A stretch of DNA of 64,000 nt, taken from positions 2,170,001 through 2,234,000 of the forward strand of contig NZ_CP100756.1 in assembly GCF_024266705.1 (NCBI RefSeq), in the 5' to 3' direction. A program made the position numbers and the translations under genes. Under the pieces are notes generated by a model, which saw only the letters and a list, made by a program, of their open reading frames with translations, made no database searches and was not told the DNA's origin. Shown piece after piece: positions 54,340-63,286 of this stretch. Numbering within the stretch: position 1 is the first letter of the stretch; each line of letters opens with the position of its first letter. The stretch comes from Natrinema gelatinilyticum. GTDB taxonomy: Archaea > Halobacteriota > Halobacteria > Halobacteriales > Natrialbaceae.

Positions 54340-55107
54340 CTAGCCGATGTACCGCAGGTCGTCGTCGGTCGGGACATCCATCTGCTGTTGCTGTTCCATC
54401 TCTTGGATCTTGCCGATGACATCCTCCATCTCGTCGGCCCGCTCGTCCAGGGACTCGTAATCGAGTTCGAACCCAAGGACGGCCTCGAGCACCTCAAGCA
54501 CCGCACGGGCGCTTTTCGGATCGACGAGATAGCCGCTGGTTTCGCCCATCAGACAGACGGCTTCGAAGCCGCGCCGTTCCCCCAGGCCGAGCAACAGCCC
54601 GGAGACGCCGACGATACCGCCGGCGGGTTCGTCCTCCCGGAATTCCACCCCCGCGTCCTCGTGCTCCGCGAGGAGCGATTCGTCGCTGACGGCGCCGACG
54701 ACGGCGTATTCCTCGATCAGTTCGCCGGTCGGAACGCCGCCGAGTGCGTAGACCTCCGTCGCGCTGAACTCCTCGGCGATGTCGAGGAAGGCATCCGTGA
54801 GTACGTAGTGCCCCTCGTTCGTCTGGGCCTGGTGGTCGCCGGTCAACAAGAGCAGGTCGCGCCCATCGGGAACGGAAACGGCGTACAGTTCCGCACAGGT
54901 CAACTCCGAGACGCCATCCTCGACGCTCACCTGGGGCGGGAATTCCTGGGAATAAATCCGGCGTACGAGCGTGCTCTCGCCCTCGAGTTCCTCGAGCAGG
55001 TGTTCGACGGCGAGCGTGCCGACGTGTCCAACTCCCGGCAGCCCCTCGACGAGGACGGGATCGTCTAGTTCGACCTCGGCGATTGCGTCGATCTCGAGTT
55101 CGTCCAT
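54340..55107 (-). CDS. PAC2 family protein (proteasome assembly chaperone-like)
   Basis: A 255-residue PAC2-domain protein. DDPVLVEGLPGVGHVGTLAV, YSQEFPPQVSVEDGVSEL, LLTGDHQAQTNEGHY and GLLLGLGERRGFEAVCLMGE are family landmarks. Archaeal PAC2 proteins sit at this locus next to nop10, aIF2-alpha and ribosomal genes; a role in proteasome assembly is inferred by homology to eukaryotic chaperones. It follows nop10 by 6 bp, the last gene of the operon. The C-terminal 40 residues are helical and Gln-rich. Confidence 0.9.
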   Translation of the reverse strand: MDELEIDAIAEVELDDPVLVEGLPGVGHVGTLAVEHLLEELEGESTLVRRIYSQEFPPQVSVEDGVSELTCAELYAVSVPDGRDLLLLTGDHQAQTNEGHYVLTDAFLDIAEEFSATEVYALGGVPTGELIEEYAVVGAVSDESLLAEHEDAGVEFREDEPAGGIVGVSGLLLGLGERRGFEAVCLMGETSGYLVDPKSARAVLEVLEAVLGFELDYESLDERADEMEDVIGKIQEMEQQQQMDVPTDDDLRYIG

Positions 55108-55113
55108 ACCGTA

Positions 55114-55293
55114 TCAGCGGCGGCGACGTTTAAGAGCGCGTCGGTACTCGCCGTACGGATCCTCGGGATTGAACGGTGCCGGTGCACTGTTTTCTGTCGC
55201 GGCTCCGCAGTCCGGACACGTGTCGGAAAGGGTATACACCGGGCGTTCGTGGGTCTCGCGCCACGCCGAACACACCCGGATATCGGATTTCAT
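55114..55293 (-). CDS. nop10: Ribosome biogenesis protein Nop10
   Basis: A 59-residue protein read on the reverse strand from ATG 55293: MKSDIRVCSAWRETHERPVY, then TLSDTCPDCGAATENSAPAP, FNPEDPYGEYRRALKRRRR. The C-terminal NPEDPYGEYRR block and the paired cysteines (CPDC) mark Nop10, the small component of H/ACA RNPs that guides pseudouridylation with Cbf5 and Gar1. It lies between aIF2-alpha and PAC2, the conserved archaeal order. Confidence 0.93.
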   Translation of the reverse strand: MKSDIRVCSAWRETHERPVYTLSDTCPDCGAATENSAPAPFNPEDPYGEYRRALKRRRR

Positions 55294-55299
55294 ACGCGC

Positions 55300-56100
55300 T
55301 TATTCGTCGTCGGTCCGGCGTTCGCGGTGGTATTTGCCGCTACCGCCGTGGCCTTCGATCGCGGCGATCGCCCGCTTTGCGCTGTCTTCGAGGTGTGATT
55401 CGGCGGTCTTGTAGTTGGGTGCTTGTACTTTGATCCGGTACTCGGGAGCACCGACGTAGCTCACGTCGAGTTCGACTTCGTCGGGAATCTCTCCGTTGCC
55501 GCCCGCAGCGTGCAGGGCTTCGCGGATCCCATCGACGCCGGTCGCGGAGGGGTTCTCGAGGTCGACGTAGCCGGTGACGTTGACGTACGGCACCGAGACG
55601 TTCTCGCGCGCCGTCTCCACGATCGCGTCGATCTCGTCGTCGTCGAGGTCGGTATCCTCGAGGGCTTCCTCGCCGTGGATCGCCGCCTGCTTGAAGCCGT
55701 CGTAGAGGCTGCCGTGGATGGCGATCAGTTCGTTCGCGATCGACGTGTAGGCCTCGTCGTCGATCTCGTCGCCGAAGGCGAGTTCCATCCAGTTATCTGC
55801 CTTTTGCTCGTTTTTCCACTCCTGGATTTTGTCCGAGCGCTGGTGGTCGTTGACGTCCTTCAGCGAGAGGTCGATCTGCTGGGACCCCTCGTCGACGTCC
55901 AGGACCTTGCAGACGACAATTTGACCCTCGCGGACGTGATCGCGGACGTTCTTGATCCAGCCGCTCGCGACCTCCGAGATGTGAATCAGTCCGCGTTTGT
56001 CTTCGTACTCTTCGAGATCGACGAAAACGCCGAAGTCCTCGATTTCGTCGATCTTGCCGACGACGAGTTCGCCGGGATCGGGCCAGCCGCTGTACTTCAT
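55300..56100 (-). CDS. eif2a: Translation initiation factor aIF2 subunit alpha
   Basis: A 266-residue alpha subunit of aIF2, which delivers initiator Met-tRNA to the ribosome. It starts with an S1 domain ([20 protein letters not shown] then GLIHISEV), followed by the helical domain ([20 protein letters not shown]) and the C-terminal alpha/beta domain ([20 protein letters not shown]). ATG at 56100 overlaps the rps27e stop. The initiator tRNA-Met gene lies 1.6 kb away in this window. Confidence 0.95.
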   Translation of the reverse strand: MKYSGWPDPGELVVGKIDEIEDFGVFVDLEEYEDKRGLIHISEVASGWIKNVRDHVREGQIVVCKVLDVDEGSQQIDLSLKDVNDHQRSDKIQEWKNEQKADNWMELAFGDEIDDEAYTSIANELIAIHGSLYDGFKQAAIHGEEALEDTDLDDDEIDAIVETARENVSVPYVNVTGYVDLENPSATGVDGIREALHAAGGNGEIPDEVELDVSYVGAPEYRIKVQAPNYKTAESHLEDSAKRAIAAIEGHGGSGKYHRERRTDDE

Positions 56101-56270
56101 CGTGACTCGACGGTTTCGATTATTTCGTGATCGATCTCGGCTTTGCCGCCCGTCGGTCGAACGAGCGTCGTTCCACAGACGGCACAGGCGACTTCCGTCG
56201 CGGCTTTGCCGAAGACGATCTGTTCGTTCTCACAGTCACCGCATCGGACGCTGTAGAAATTTCCTGCCAT
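56097..56270 (-). CDS. rps27e: 30S ribosomal protein S27e
   Basis: A 57-residue zinc-ribbon ribosomal protein. [20 protein letters not shown] and [20 protein letters not shown] hold the two CxxC pairs, and the PTGGKA segment is diagnostic. The start at 56270 removes 22 upstream codons that are not part of the family. The ATG is 5 bases after the L44e stop and the 3' end overlaps the aIF2-alpha start. Confidence 0.96.
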   Translation of the reverse strand: MAGNFYSVRCGDCENEQIVFGKAATEVACAVCGTTLVRPTGGKAEIDHEIIETVESR

Positions 56271-56275
56271 CGAAA

Positions 56276-56557
56276 TCACTCCTGGAACTCGAGTCGACCG
56301 GCGCGCCATCCCTCGCGGAGGTGAGCCTTGCCGCACTCGCTGCAGCGGTATTTGAGGTCGGTCTTCTTGGTGGGTTTTTCACCGCCGGGCACTTTCGAGA
56401 AGCGTCCAGAATTCCCGATCGAGGCGGTGTTTCGTCGGGTTCGGCGAGCGTCCCATTTCATCCCCGACGAGCGACCGGTTCGGGACTTTTCGACCTCGTG
56501 TTCGTGGTGTTCGTTACAGAACGGGCAGTAAGTATTGAATCGGCGTGGCATCTGCAT
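56276..56557 (-). CDS. rpl44e: 50S ribosomal protein L44e
   Basis: A 93-residue zinc-binding protein, full length for archaeal L44e. [20 protein letters not shown] and [20 protein letters not shown] carry the CxxC pairs and the glycine-rich [20 protein letters not shown] spacer. It is the first gene of the conserved operon L44e-S27e-aIF2alpha-Nop10-PAC2. A second Met codon at 56551 gives MPRRF, the other possible start. Confidence 0.96.
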   Translation of the reverse strand: MQMPRRFNTYCPFCNEHHEHEVEKSRTGRSSGMKWDARRTRRNTASIGNSGRFSKVPGGEKPTKKTDLKYRCSECGKAHLREGWRAGRLEFQE

Positions 56558-56711
56558 GGTTATCTCACTTGCCGTGGGCTATGGCTGCGCCGTTTAAAAC
56601 GCGTTTGGTTCGTCGATGCGCCGTGTCCGACTGCCGATCGGCTCTTCGTCGGATTCGGCCCCGTATCCGTCCTCCGAAGCGTTTAATCCGCTCTCCTGTG
56701 AATCAGCGACT

Positions 56712-56978
56712 ATGAAGCAACTCATCATTCACGGTGATCCCGGCATCCGAAATGGGGCGATCATTCGGTACGATGGGGACGAAGTGGTTTGTTTCGGGAT
56801 CAATCGGAACGGCGAGTACCACGGCCCCGACCGGGTTCAACTCTGGTGCACCGTCGGTGCCGAAGACGAGTACGAGGACTACGAAACGCGAAACTATACG
56901 CCCCACTTCCTCGACGTCGACCGGGTCGACGCCGAAGCAGTCGACGTCGTTCGGGCGAAAGGCGACCTCGCGGTATAA
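56712..56978 (+). CDS. HAH_0734 family protein
   Basis: An 88-residue haloarchaeal protein beginning MKQLIIHGDPGIRNGAIIRY. It is acidic, with a later VQLWCTVGAEDEYEDYETRN. The family is widespread in haloarchaea with no known function. The gene is divergent from the ribosomal operon across about 150 bp, a conserved arrangement that often shares a promoter region. The start at 56712 is chosen because upstream codons do not fit the family. Confidence 0.85.
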   Translation: MKQLIIHGDPGIRNGAIIRYDGDEVVCFGINRNGEYHGPDRVQLWCTVGAEDEYEDYETRNYTPHFLDVDRVDAEAVDVVRAKGDLAV

Positions 56979-57222
56979 CCCAGTTTCCGTGGACTGGATG
57001 GCGGCGTGGTCGATGCTGTACGGCGGACCGCTCCACGGCCTCCGTTCTGATCCCGATCGTCCGCCCTCTTGCAGGGCCCGTCCGTTTTCTCCGATGGATC
57101 GAGTTGCGGTATCAGGAGCGATGTCATTGATCTGACGCCCGACTGATAATTCCACTCGGCGACCGCAAAACGGAAATCTGTGCCGCCGACAGTGGTGGAT
57201 AGGCTCGAGATCGAGTACGACG

Positions 57223-57669
57223 ATGAGTGATTCCCTTTCAGAGGCGATCCGCATGCGGGTCCGTGCGCTGCTCTCGACGACCCGGTTCAGTCAGTTCGTC
57301 AGGGTCGGCTTCGTCGGCGCAGCCGTGGATAACGCCGTTCTCTTTTTACTGATCGAGGGAACGGGTCTCGGACTCCAGGGTGCGAAGCTCGTCTCGTGGG
57401 AACTCGGTATCGCGGTCATTTTCGTAATCAACGAGCAGTGGACGTTCGCGAGCCACGGCGATCTCGGACTCGGCGCACTGGGACGGCGATTCGTGCGCTC
57501 GAACGCGGTTCGAATCGGCGGATTGGTGGTCACACTGGCGGTGCTGACGGGGCTGGTTCGGTGGTTCGACGTCTGGTTCCTGGCAGCGAACGTGATCGGG
57601 ATCGGCGCCGGATTCTTCGTCAACTATACCTGTGAGAGCCTCTACACGTGGAAGGTTCACAGGGAGTAG
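57223..57669 (+). CDS. GtrA family membrane protein
   Basis: A 148-residue four-helix GtrA-like protein. FSQFVRVGFVGAAVDNAVLF, VSWELGIAVIFVINEQWTFA and VIGIGAGFFVNYTCESLYTW show the family pattern. GtrA proteins are linked to flipping of polyprenyl-phosphate sugars; here the partner glycosyltransferase is not in the window. It precedes tRNA-Met by 66 bp in the same direction. Confidence 0.9.
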   Translation: MSDSLSEAIRMRVRALLSTTRFSQFVRVGFVGAAVDNAVLFLLIEGTGLGLQGAKLVSWELGIAVIFVINEQWTFASHGDLGLGALGRRFVRSNAVRIGGLVVTLAVLTGLVRWFDVWFLAANVIGIGAGFFVNYTCESLYTWKVHRE

Positions 57670-57735
57670 CGATAGAAATCCGCATACGGCAGTCGAATCA
57701 CAACCCTTAACTAGCATACTCGGTTACGAGATGGT

Positions 57736-57810
57736 AGCGGGATGGGATAGCCAGGAGATTCCGGCGGGCTCATAACCCGCAGACCGGTAGTTCAAATCTA
57801 CCTCCCGCTA
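57736..57810 (+). tRNA. Initiator tRNA-Met (CAT)
   Basis: A 75-base cloverleaf. The acceptor stem is AGCGGGA with TCCCGCT (57803-57809) plus A discriminator, and the anticodon CAT lies at 57771-57773 in the stem GCGGGCTCATAACCCGC. The T-arm is GGTAGTTCAAATCTACC. The three G-C pairs in the anticodon stem and the A-U first acceptor pair are marks of archaeal initiator tRNA. CCA is not encoded. The promoter is probably in the AT-rich stretch just upstream. Confidence 0.95.
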
Positions 57811-58114
57811 CTTTTGACGAATACGACGTCGGACGACGAACGACGAGTGTAGCGCGCAGCACGCAGCGAGTCCGGGGTTCGTCCGAGTACGACGAGTCGG
57901 TTGGACGGTAGCCACGAGCGACCACCGGGAGCGACGCGGACGTCATTCGAACCCGACCTCCCGCTGTACTGTTGCCGCGAGCACGTTCAGGGGCGGCGAC
58001 CGTGGGCCGTGGACGTGCTGACGATCACCGTCTCATACGGACTACTGTACGTCATTGCCGGTGCAACCGCAGGACGGTCGCGGTTGCACCGGTACATCGG
58101 TACAGCAGACCGTC
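57811..58114. other. Intergenic region carrying palindromic repeat copy B
   Basis: About 300 bp between tRNA-Met and the leftward DUF7974-like gene. Apart from the palindromic element at 58036-58113 no gene or motif is recognisable; the open frames seen on either strand are short and low-complexity. Confidence 0.5.
58036..58113 (+). repeat. 78-bp palindromic repeat, copy B
   Basis: TACGGACTACTGTA at the left pairs imperfectly with TACAGCAGACCGT at the right. Inner arms GCCGGTGCAACCGC and GCGGTTGCACCGG match almost perfectly around the loop AGGACGGTC. It ends 1 base before the stop codon of the leftward gene at 58115. Copy A (7363-7445) is the same element inverted. Confidence 0.8.
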
Positions 58115-58645
58115 TCAGTCCATGATTTCGATTTCGGTCCGATCGACGAGTCCTCGATCAGTCGCATCCGATCGGGAAATCCTCGCCTCGAGCATGTAGG
58201 TTCCGGTATCGACGGGCGTCCACCGATCGTCGGCGACCTGGATCCGCTGGGGCCACCGCCGCCGAAAGCGTTTGCGCTCGCGCCGGTCGAACGAGAATAC
58301 CGCGGGGCGATCGGGCACCGTTCGAGGCACCTGCGACGCCTCGCGGAGCCCGTCGACGGCCCACGTCCACCGGTTCGGCGAATCGGTCCGAATCCGGATC
58401 GGGAACGGGAGTCGGTTGCGAAACGTGACGGTTAGTTCGACCGGTTCGCCGAGATCGTATCGCCGGTCGTCAGTCGAAACGCTGACGCTGATCGCTCGGT
58501 GGCGAAGCCTCGTCGGCGTAAACGCGTGGCTGAACGCTGCCCAGTCGATCGCACGTCCGCCGTGTTCGGCGTCCACGCGGCGGCCCGGCACGAACGGGTC
58601 GTCGTCCGTACGATCGGACGGGCTCGATTCGTCGATTCGTTTCAT
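58115..58645 (-). CDS. DUF7974-like haloarchaeal protein
   Basis: A 176-residue protein starting MKRIDESSPSDRTDDDPFVP (ATG 58645). The C-terminal 120 residues are a beta-rich, Ig-like or gamma-adaptin-ear-like domain: ISVSVSTDDRRYDLGEPVEL, TVTFRNRLPFPIRIRTDSPN and RWTPVDTGTYMLEARISRSD. No enzymatic motif is present. The gene follows the ATP-binding gene of the ABC operon by 110 bp in the same direction, an arrangement I believe recurs in haloarchaea, but its role is unknown. Confidence 0.7.
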   Translation of the reverse strand: MKRIDESSPSDRTDDDPFVPGRRVDAEHGGRAIDWAAFSHAFTPTRLRHRAISVSVSTDDRRYDLGEPVELTVTFRNRLPFPIRIRTDSPNRWTWAVDGLREASQVPRTVPDRPAVFSFDRRERKRFRRRWPQRIQVADDRWTPVDTGTYMLEARISRSDATDRGLVDRTEIEIMD

Positions 58646-58755
58646 CGTCGAACTCCTCGCGTACGGTGGTCGACGTACCCGGTCCAGATAGTGATGTCGG
58701 GTCCCGTTACCGGTGTGCAGTGATGGACCCGGGCATGTCGTCGATGTCGCGCTCG

Positions 58756-60069
58756 TTAGTCGTCGCTCGGCCCGCAGGAGGACTCTGGATCGCCTTCGAA
58801 CTGGTCGTCGAACCGGTGGCACGCTATCGGATGAGCGGCTCGACCGGGTTCGAGCACTGGTTCGGTCGTTTCGCACGGCGTTTCGAACGCCGTCGCGAGG
58901 CCGTTCCGGGCAGCTTCGAGATCTCCAGCTTCGGCGGCCACGAGCGCGTCCTCGAGCGCGGTTTCGGCGGCGGGATCGGCAAGCTGCCGAGGGATCCCGT
59001 GTTCGTCACGAAGTGCTGTCGGAACGTCCACGTCGTCCCGGGATCCTGGGAGCAGCGCTTCGAGTTCCGTACCCCTCGACACCGCGTCCTCGAATCGGAT
59101 TCGCAGCGCCATGATCGCCCGGAACGTGTTCGTCTCGAGGTCGTACTCGGCGGGTGGGATGACCTTCGGACAGCGTGTGTGGAACCGGCAACCGGGCGGC
59201 GGCGCCGTCGGAGCGGGGATGGGGCCCTCGAGGACGATCCGGTCCCCGTCCCAGCACGGGTCGGGTTCGGGGATCGCCGACAGGAGCGCTTCGGTGTAGG
59301 GGTGTGAGGGTTCGCGGAATACTTCGGCGGTGGACCCCGTTTCGACGAGTGTCCCGAGATACATTACGGCGACCCGGTCGGCGATGTGTTCGACGACCGA
59401 GAGGTCGTGGCTGATAAAGAGGTACGACAGATCGAACTGGTCCTGAAGGTCGGCGAGTAGGTTGAGGATTCCGGCCTGGACGGAGACGTCGAGCTCGGAG
59501 ACGGGTTCGTCACAGACGACGAGTTCGGGTTCGACGGCAAGCGCCCGGGCGATACCGATCCGCTGGCGCTGGCCTCCCGAAAATGCTCGCGGATAGCGGG
59601 TCGCGTGCCTGGCCTGGAGTCCGACCGTCTCGAGCAACTCCCGAACCCGCTCGTCGCGCCGTGGTTCGGGAACGATGTCGTGAACCGCCAGGGCTTCACC
59701 GATGCTGTCCCCGACCGTCAACTGGGGATTCAGGCTGGTGACTGGGTCCTGAAAGACGTACTGAATATCGGCTCGCAGTTCCCGGAGTTCGGATCGGGGA
59801 CAGTCGGTAATCTCCCTGCCGCGATAGGTGATCGAACCGGCGCTGGGCTCGAGTAGCCTGACGAGCGTCCGGCCGAGCGTCGTCTTGCCGCAGCCGCTTT
59901 CGCCGACCAGCCCGAGCGTTTCGCCGTCGCGAATCTCGAGGTCGACGCCGTCGACCGCCCGGACCGTTTCACTCCCGCCGAGGAGCCGGTCTACGAACCC
60001 CTCGGAGCTGGTGTAGTACTTCTCGATGCCCTCGGCCCGGAGGATCGCCTCGTCATCGGCCGCCGTCAT
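58756..60069 (-). CDS. dppF: Peptide/nickel-type ABC transporter ATP-binding protein (DppF-like)
   Basis: A 437-residue ATPase. Walker A is [15 protein letters not shown], the signature [13 protein letters not shown] and Walker [15 protein letters not shown]. The oligopeptide-transporter C-terminal region carries the CRFHTRCP cysteines and a distal ACHRF, possibly an [Fe-S] site, separated by an unusually long insert of about 110 residues. ATG 60069 overlaps the DppD-like stop (ATGA). With DppD it powers the permease pair. Confidence 0.93.
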   Translation of the reverse strand: MTAADDEAILRAEGIEKYYTSSEGFVDRLLGGSETVRAVDGVDLEIRDGETLGLVGESGCGKTTLGRTLVRLLEPSAGSITYRGREITDCPRSELRELRADIQYVFQDPVTSLNPQLTVGDSIGEALAVHDIVPEPRRDERVRELLETVGLQARHATRYPRAFSGGQRQRIGIARALAVEPELVVCDEPVSELDVSVQAGILNLLADLQDQFDLSYLFISHDLSVVEHIADRVAVMYLGTLVETGSTAEVFREPSHPYTEALLSAIPEPDPCWDGDRIVLEGPIPAPTAPPPGCRFHTRCPKVIPPAEYDLETNTFRAIMALRIRFEDAVSRGTELEALLPGSRDDVDVPTALRDEHGIPRQLADPAAETALEDALVAAEAGDLEAARNGLATAFETPCETTEPVLEPGRAAHPIACHRFDDQFEGDPESSCGPSDD

Positions 60070-61196
60070 TGCGACTCACCCCGTCGGCCGCGTTCCCGAC
60101 GGCCGTCTCCGTCTCGTTCGGTCTCGTCACCGCCTCGGTCGCCTTTCTCGTTGCCGTCGCCATCCGCATCGTGGACGACTACCTCGTAGTCCAACCCGTC
60201 ACTCAGGTCGCCGGTGTACTCGAGGCAGGCGGCGACGTGGGTCTCCGGATCGCTATCGTCGGTGGACCCGCCTTCGGTCTCCACGAGCGGTGGGTCGCGA
60301 CGGGCGCAGACGTTCTCGGCGTACGGACAGCGTGGGTGGAACCGACAGCCGGTCGGCGGGTCGACGAGGTCGGGGGCCATCCCCGGGACGGTCGTGAGAC
60401 GCTCGCGGTCGTCACCCAATCGGGGGGTCGAGGCCAGCAGCCCGACGGTGTAAGGGTGTCCGGGATCGTAGAATAACTCTTCGACCGGTGCCCGTTCGAC
60501 GATCTGGCCGGCGTACTGGACCAGTACCCGGTCGCAGAGCTCCGCGACGACGCCGAGGTCGTGTGTGACGAGCTGAACCGCCGTTTCGGATTCTCGCGTG
60601 AGATCCGCAAGCAGTTCGATGAGCCCCGCCTGAATCGTGACGTCGAGACCGGTCGTCGGCTCGTCGCAGACGAGCAGGCTTGGGTCACACGACAGCGCCA
60701 TTGCGATAACGGCCCGTTGTTGCATTCCTCCGGAGAGTTCGTGGGGATAATCGGAGTACCGCACGCCGGGATCCGGGATCCCGACCTGCTCGAGGAGGCC
60801 GATCGCCCGGTCGCGGGCGTCACCGTCGGTGACGGCTTCGTGGGCGCGGATCGTCTCCGCGATCTGTTCGCCGACGGTGTAGACAGGGTTAAGCGCCGCT
60901 CCGGCGTCCTGAAACACCATCGCGATCTCGTTTCCTCGAAGCGCCCTGAGTTCGTCGGCCGGCAGCTCGAGGAGATTCCGGCCCCGAAAGCGGATTTCGC
61001 CGCTGACGATTTCGCCGGCGTCTTCGAGCAATCGAAGTAGCGCGAGGCTGGCGACGCTCTTGCCGGCACCGCTCTCGCCGACCAGCCCGACCGTTTCGCC
61101 GTCGTGAATCTCGTAACTGATGTCGTCGACCGGGCGGACGACGCCGTCGTCGGTATAGAACTGGACGACGAGATCTTCGACCTCGAGCAGCGCCAT
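60066..61196 (-). CDS. dppD: Peptide/nickel-type ABC transporter ATP-binding protein (DppD-like)
   Basis: A 376-residue ATPase with Walker [16 protein letters not shown], signature [18 protein letters not shown] and Walker [15 protein letters not shown]. The C-terminal [18 protein letters not shown] motif follows, then an acidic Asp/Gly/Arg-rich tail of about 40 residues ([20 protein letters not shown]) that is probably disordered. Start ATG 61196 overlaps the permease stop by one base. It is paired with the DppF-like subunit. Confidence 0.93.
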   Translation of the reverse strand: MALLEVEDLVVQFYTDDGVVRPVDDISYEIHDGETVGLVGESGAGKSVASLALLRLLEDAGEIVSGEIRFRGRNLLELPADELRALRGNEIAMVFQDAGAALNPVYTVGEQIAETIRAHEAVTDGDARDRAIGLLEQVGIPDPGVRYSDYPHELSGGMQQRAVIAMALSCDPSLLVCDEPTTGLDVTIQAGLIELLADLTRESETAVQLVTHDLGVVAELCDRVLVQYAGQIVERAPVEELFYDPGHPYTVGLLASTPRLGDDRERLTTVPGMAPDLVDPPTGCRFHPRCPYAENVCARRDPPLVETEGGSTDDSDPETHVAACLEYTGDLSDGLDYEVVVHDADGDGNEKGDRGGDETERDGDGRRERGRRGESQ

Positions 61197-62314
61197 CAGC
61201 GGAGTCGCCTCCGTTCGTCGGTGACGTCGCGGTGTGGATCGATCGCGTCGTTGATCCCATCACCGACGAGGTTGATCGCCAGGACGAACAGGAAAATCGC
61301 GAGTCCGGGGAAGACCGTCACGTGCCAGTCGCCCCTGATGAGTGAACTCCGACCCTCCGAGAGCATTGCCCCCCACTCCGCGCTGCCGGGCTCGAGACCC
61401 AGGCCGAGAAAGCCGAGCGCGGCCGCGGTGAGCACGACCGTTCCGACGTTGAGCGTCGCCTGAACGACGACGGGTGCGATCGCGTTCGGCACGACGTGTC
61501 TGGCGATGACGGTCCGATCGGGGACGCCGAGGCCCCTGGCCGCGGTGACGTACTCGCGTTCGCGGACCGAAAGCACCTCGCCGCGCAACAGCCTGGCGTA
61601 GCCGATCCAGCCGGTGACGACGAGGGCGAGTACGACCGTCCAGAATCCGCCGCCGAGAATCGGCAGCGGCTCGAGGATCGGAACGATCGCAATCGCCAGC
61701 ACCAGAAACGGGAACGCGTACAGCACGTCGACGATTCGCATGATGGTTTCGTCGATCCAGCCGCCGAAATAGCCCGCGATCGCTCCGAGGGGAACGCCGA
61801 CGCCGAGTGCCAGCACGACGGCAATAAAGCCAATGCTCAGCGTGTACCGTCCGCCGACGAGCACCCGCGAGAGTTGGTCGCGGCCCGCCCAGTCGGTCCC
61901 GAACGGATGCGCTGGGGACGGCGGCGCGTTTTGCGGCCCGACCAGCGTCGCGGACGGATCGTACGGGGCGAGGGAAAACGGCTGGAGCGAAATCGTTACC
62001 TCCGCCGTCGACACCTCGATCGGGCGGGCGAAGACCGCGAGCACCGCCATGACTACGATGATCCCGACACCGAACGTGGCCGACCGGTTCCGCCGGAAGC
62101 GCCGCCACGCGTCCTCGAGGCGACGTCCCGATCGCTCGGCCTCGACAGAGGCCTGCGTCTCCGTCGTCGGCACGTCGCTTGCTCGCGTCGCTGTCGCGTC
62201 GTCGACGGGCTCCTCGCCGCTCTCGTGACGGCGCCGCTGCCGATCCGAGACGGCATCGTCGAAGTCGACGATGCGAATTCGGCCGCGTTCGGCGGTGGAG
62301 TGTCGATCGCTCAT
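61196..62314 (-). CDS. dppC: ABC transporter permease (DppC-like)
   Basis: A 372-residue inner-membrane permease. A hydrophilic N-terminal region of about 85 residues precedes five or six helices. The EAA loop is in EYVTAARGLGVPDRTVIARHV, followed by the usual APVVVQATLNVGTVVLTAAA. The substrate (peptides, nickel or other) is not set by sequence. It is coupled to DppB by a 3-bp gap and to DppD by a one-base overlap. Confidence 0.92.
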   Translation of the reverse strand: MSDRHSTAERGRIRIVDFDDAVSDRQRRRHESGEEPVDDATATRASDVPTTETQASVEAERSGRRLEDAWRRFRRNRSATFGVGIIVVMAVLAVFARPIEVSTAEVTISLQPFSLAPYDPSATLVGPQNAPPSPAHPFGTDWAGRDQLSRVLVGGRYTLSIGFIAVVLALGVGVPLGAIAGYFGGWIDETIMRIVDVLYAFPFLVLAIAIVPILEPLPILGGGFWTVVLALVVTGWIGYARLLRGEVLSVREREYVTAARGLGVPDRTVIARHVVPNAIAPVVVQATLNVGTVVLTAAALGFLGLGLEPGSAEWGAMLSEGRSSLIRGDWHVTVFPGLAIFLFVLAINLVGDGINDAIDPHRDVTDERRRLR

Positions 62315-62317
62315 CGT

Positions 62318-63265
62318 TCAGTATCGAATGCGTGGATCCAGCACCGCGTAGACGATATCGACGAGCAGATTCGCGAGAACGATCGCGACGCCGATACCGA
62401 GAACGGTCGCCTGGATGACGGGGTAGTCACGCTCGAGGATCGACCGAACCAGGAGTCGCCCCATGCCCGGCCAGGAGAAGATCTGTTCGACCACGACAGC
62501 GCCGTCCACCAGGAACGCGAGCTGAAGACCGGCGACGGTTACGACCGGGAGCAACGAGTTTCGAAGGACGTGTTTCAGGATCACCGTTCGCCCTCGAAGG
62601 CCTTTCGCGCGTGCGGTCCGGACGTACGCTTCGTCGAGTTCCCCGAGCATGGACGATCGGAGCAGCCGCGTGACGAGCGCGGCCGAGGCCGTGCCGAGCG
62701 TAATCGTCGGCAACACCATGAACTTCACCATCGCGAGGCTGGCGAGCGGTTCGTCCGGCGGAAGTACGCGAAACCACTCTAGCCGGACGCTGAAGACGAG
62801 CAGGAGGATGAGACCGAGCCAGAAGTTCGGCGTCGCGATCCCGGCGAGCGCGGCGAGTCGACTGAGTTCGTCGGCCGGCTCACCCCGTTTGACCGCGGCG
62901 ATGATCCCCGCTGGCACCCCGATTGCGAGTGCGAGCAGCCACGCGGCACCACCGAGCGCGATCGTCGCCGGGAGTCTGTGGGCGATCGAGGTCGTCACGT
63001 CGCGACCGGTGACTGGCGACTGGCCGAAATCGAGGGTGACTGCGTCCCACAGCCACAGCAAGTACTGTTTCCACAGCGGTTGATCGAGGTGGTACTCGGA
63101 TCGGATCGACGCCTTGACCGCGGGGCTGACGTCCCGAAAGCCACTGATCGCATCGACCGCATCGCCCGGCAACAGGTGGACGAACGAGAAGGTCAACGCG
63201 GTGACGCCGAGCAGGACTGGGCCCGTGACCAACAGCCGCTTGCAGGCGTATCGTCCGATCGACAT
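62318..63265 (-). CDS. dppB: ABC transporter permease (DppB-like)
   Basis: A 315-residue permease with six helices. The N-terminal LLPGDAVDAISG is the DppB hallmark, and the EAA loop is in DEAYVRTARAKGLRGRTVIL. The C-terminal helix region VYAVLDPRIRY is conserved in the family. It follows the substrate-binding gene by 21 bp. Together with DppC it forms the channel. Confidence 0.93.
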   Translation of the reverse strand: MSIGRYACKRLLVTGPVLLGVTALTFSFVHLLPGDAVDAISGFRDVSPAVKASIRSEYHLDQPLWKQYLLWLWDAVTLDFGQSPVTGRDVTTSIAHRLPATIALGGAAWLLALAIGVPAGIIAAVKRGEPADELSRLAALAGIATPNFWLGLILLLVFSVRLEWFRVLPPDEPLASLAMVKFMVLPTITLGTASAALVTRLLRSSMLGELDEAYVRTARAKGLRGRTVILKHVLRNSLLPVVTVAGLQLAFLVDGAVVVEQIFSWPGMGRLLVRSILERDYPVIQATVLGIGVAIVLANLLVDIVYAVLDPRIRY

Positions 63266-63286
63266 TGTAGATTGTAGGAACCAGTG

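Noticed and set aside
56703..57254. 183-codon minus-strand frame opposite the HAH_0734 gene
   Set aside because: Overlaps a recognised gene on the other strand and has no motif.
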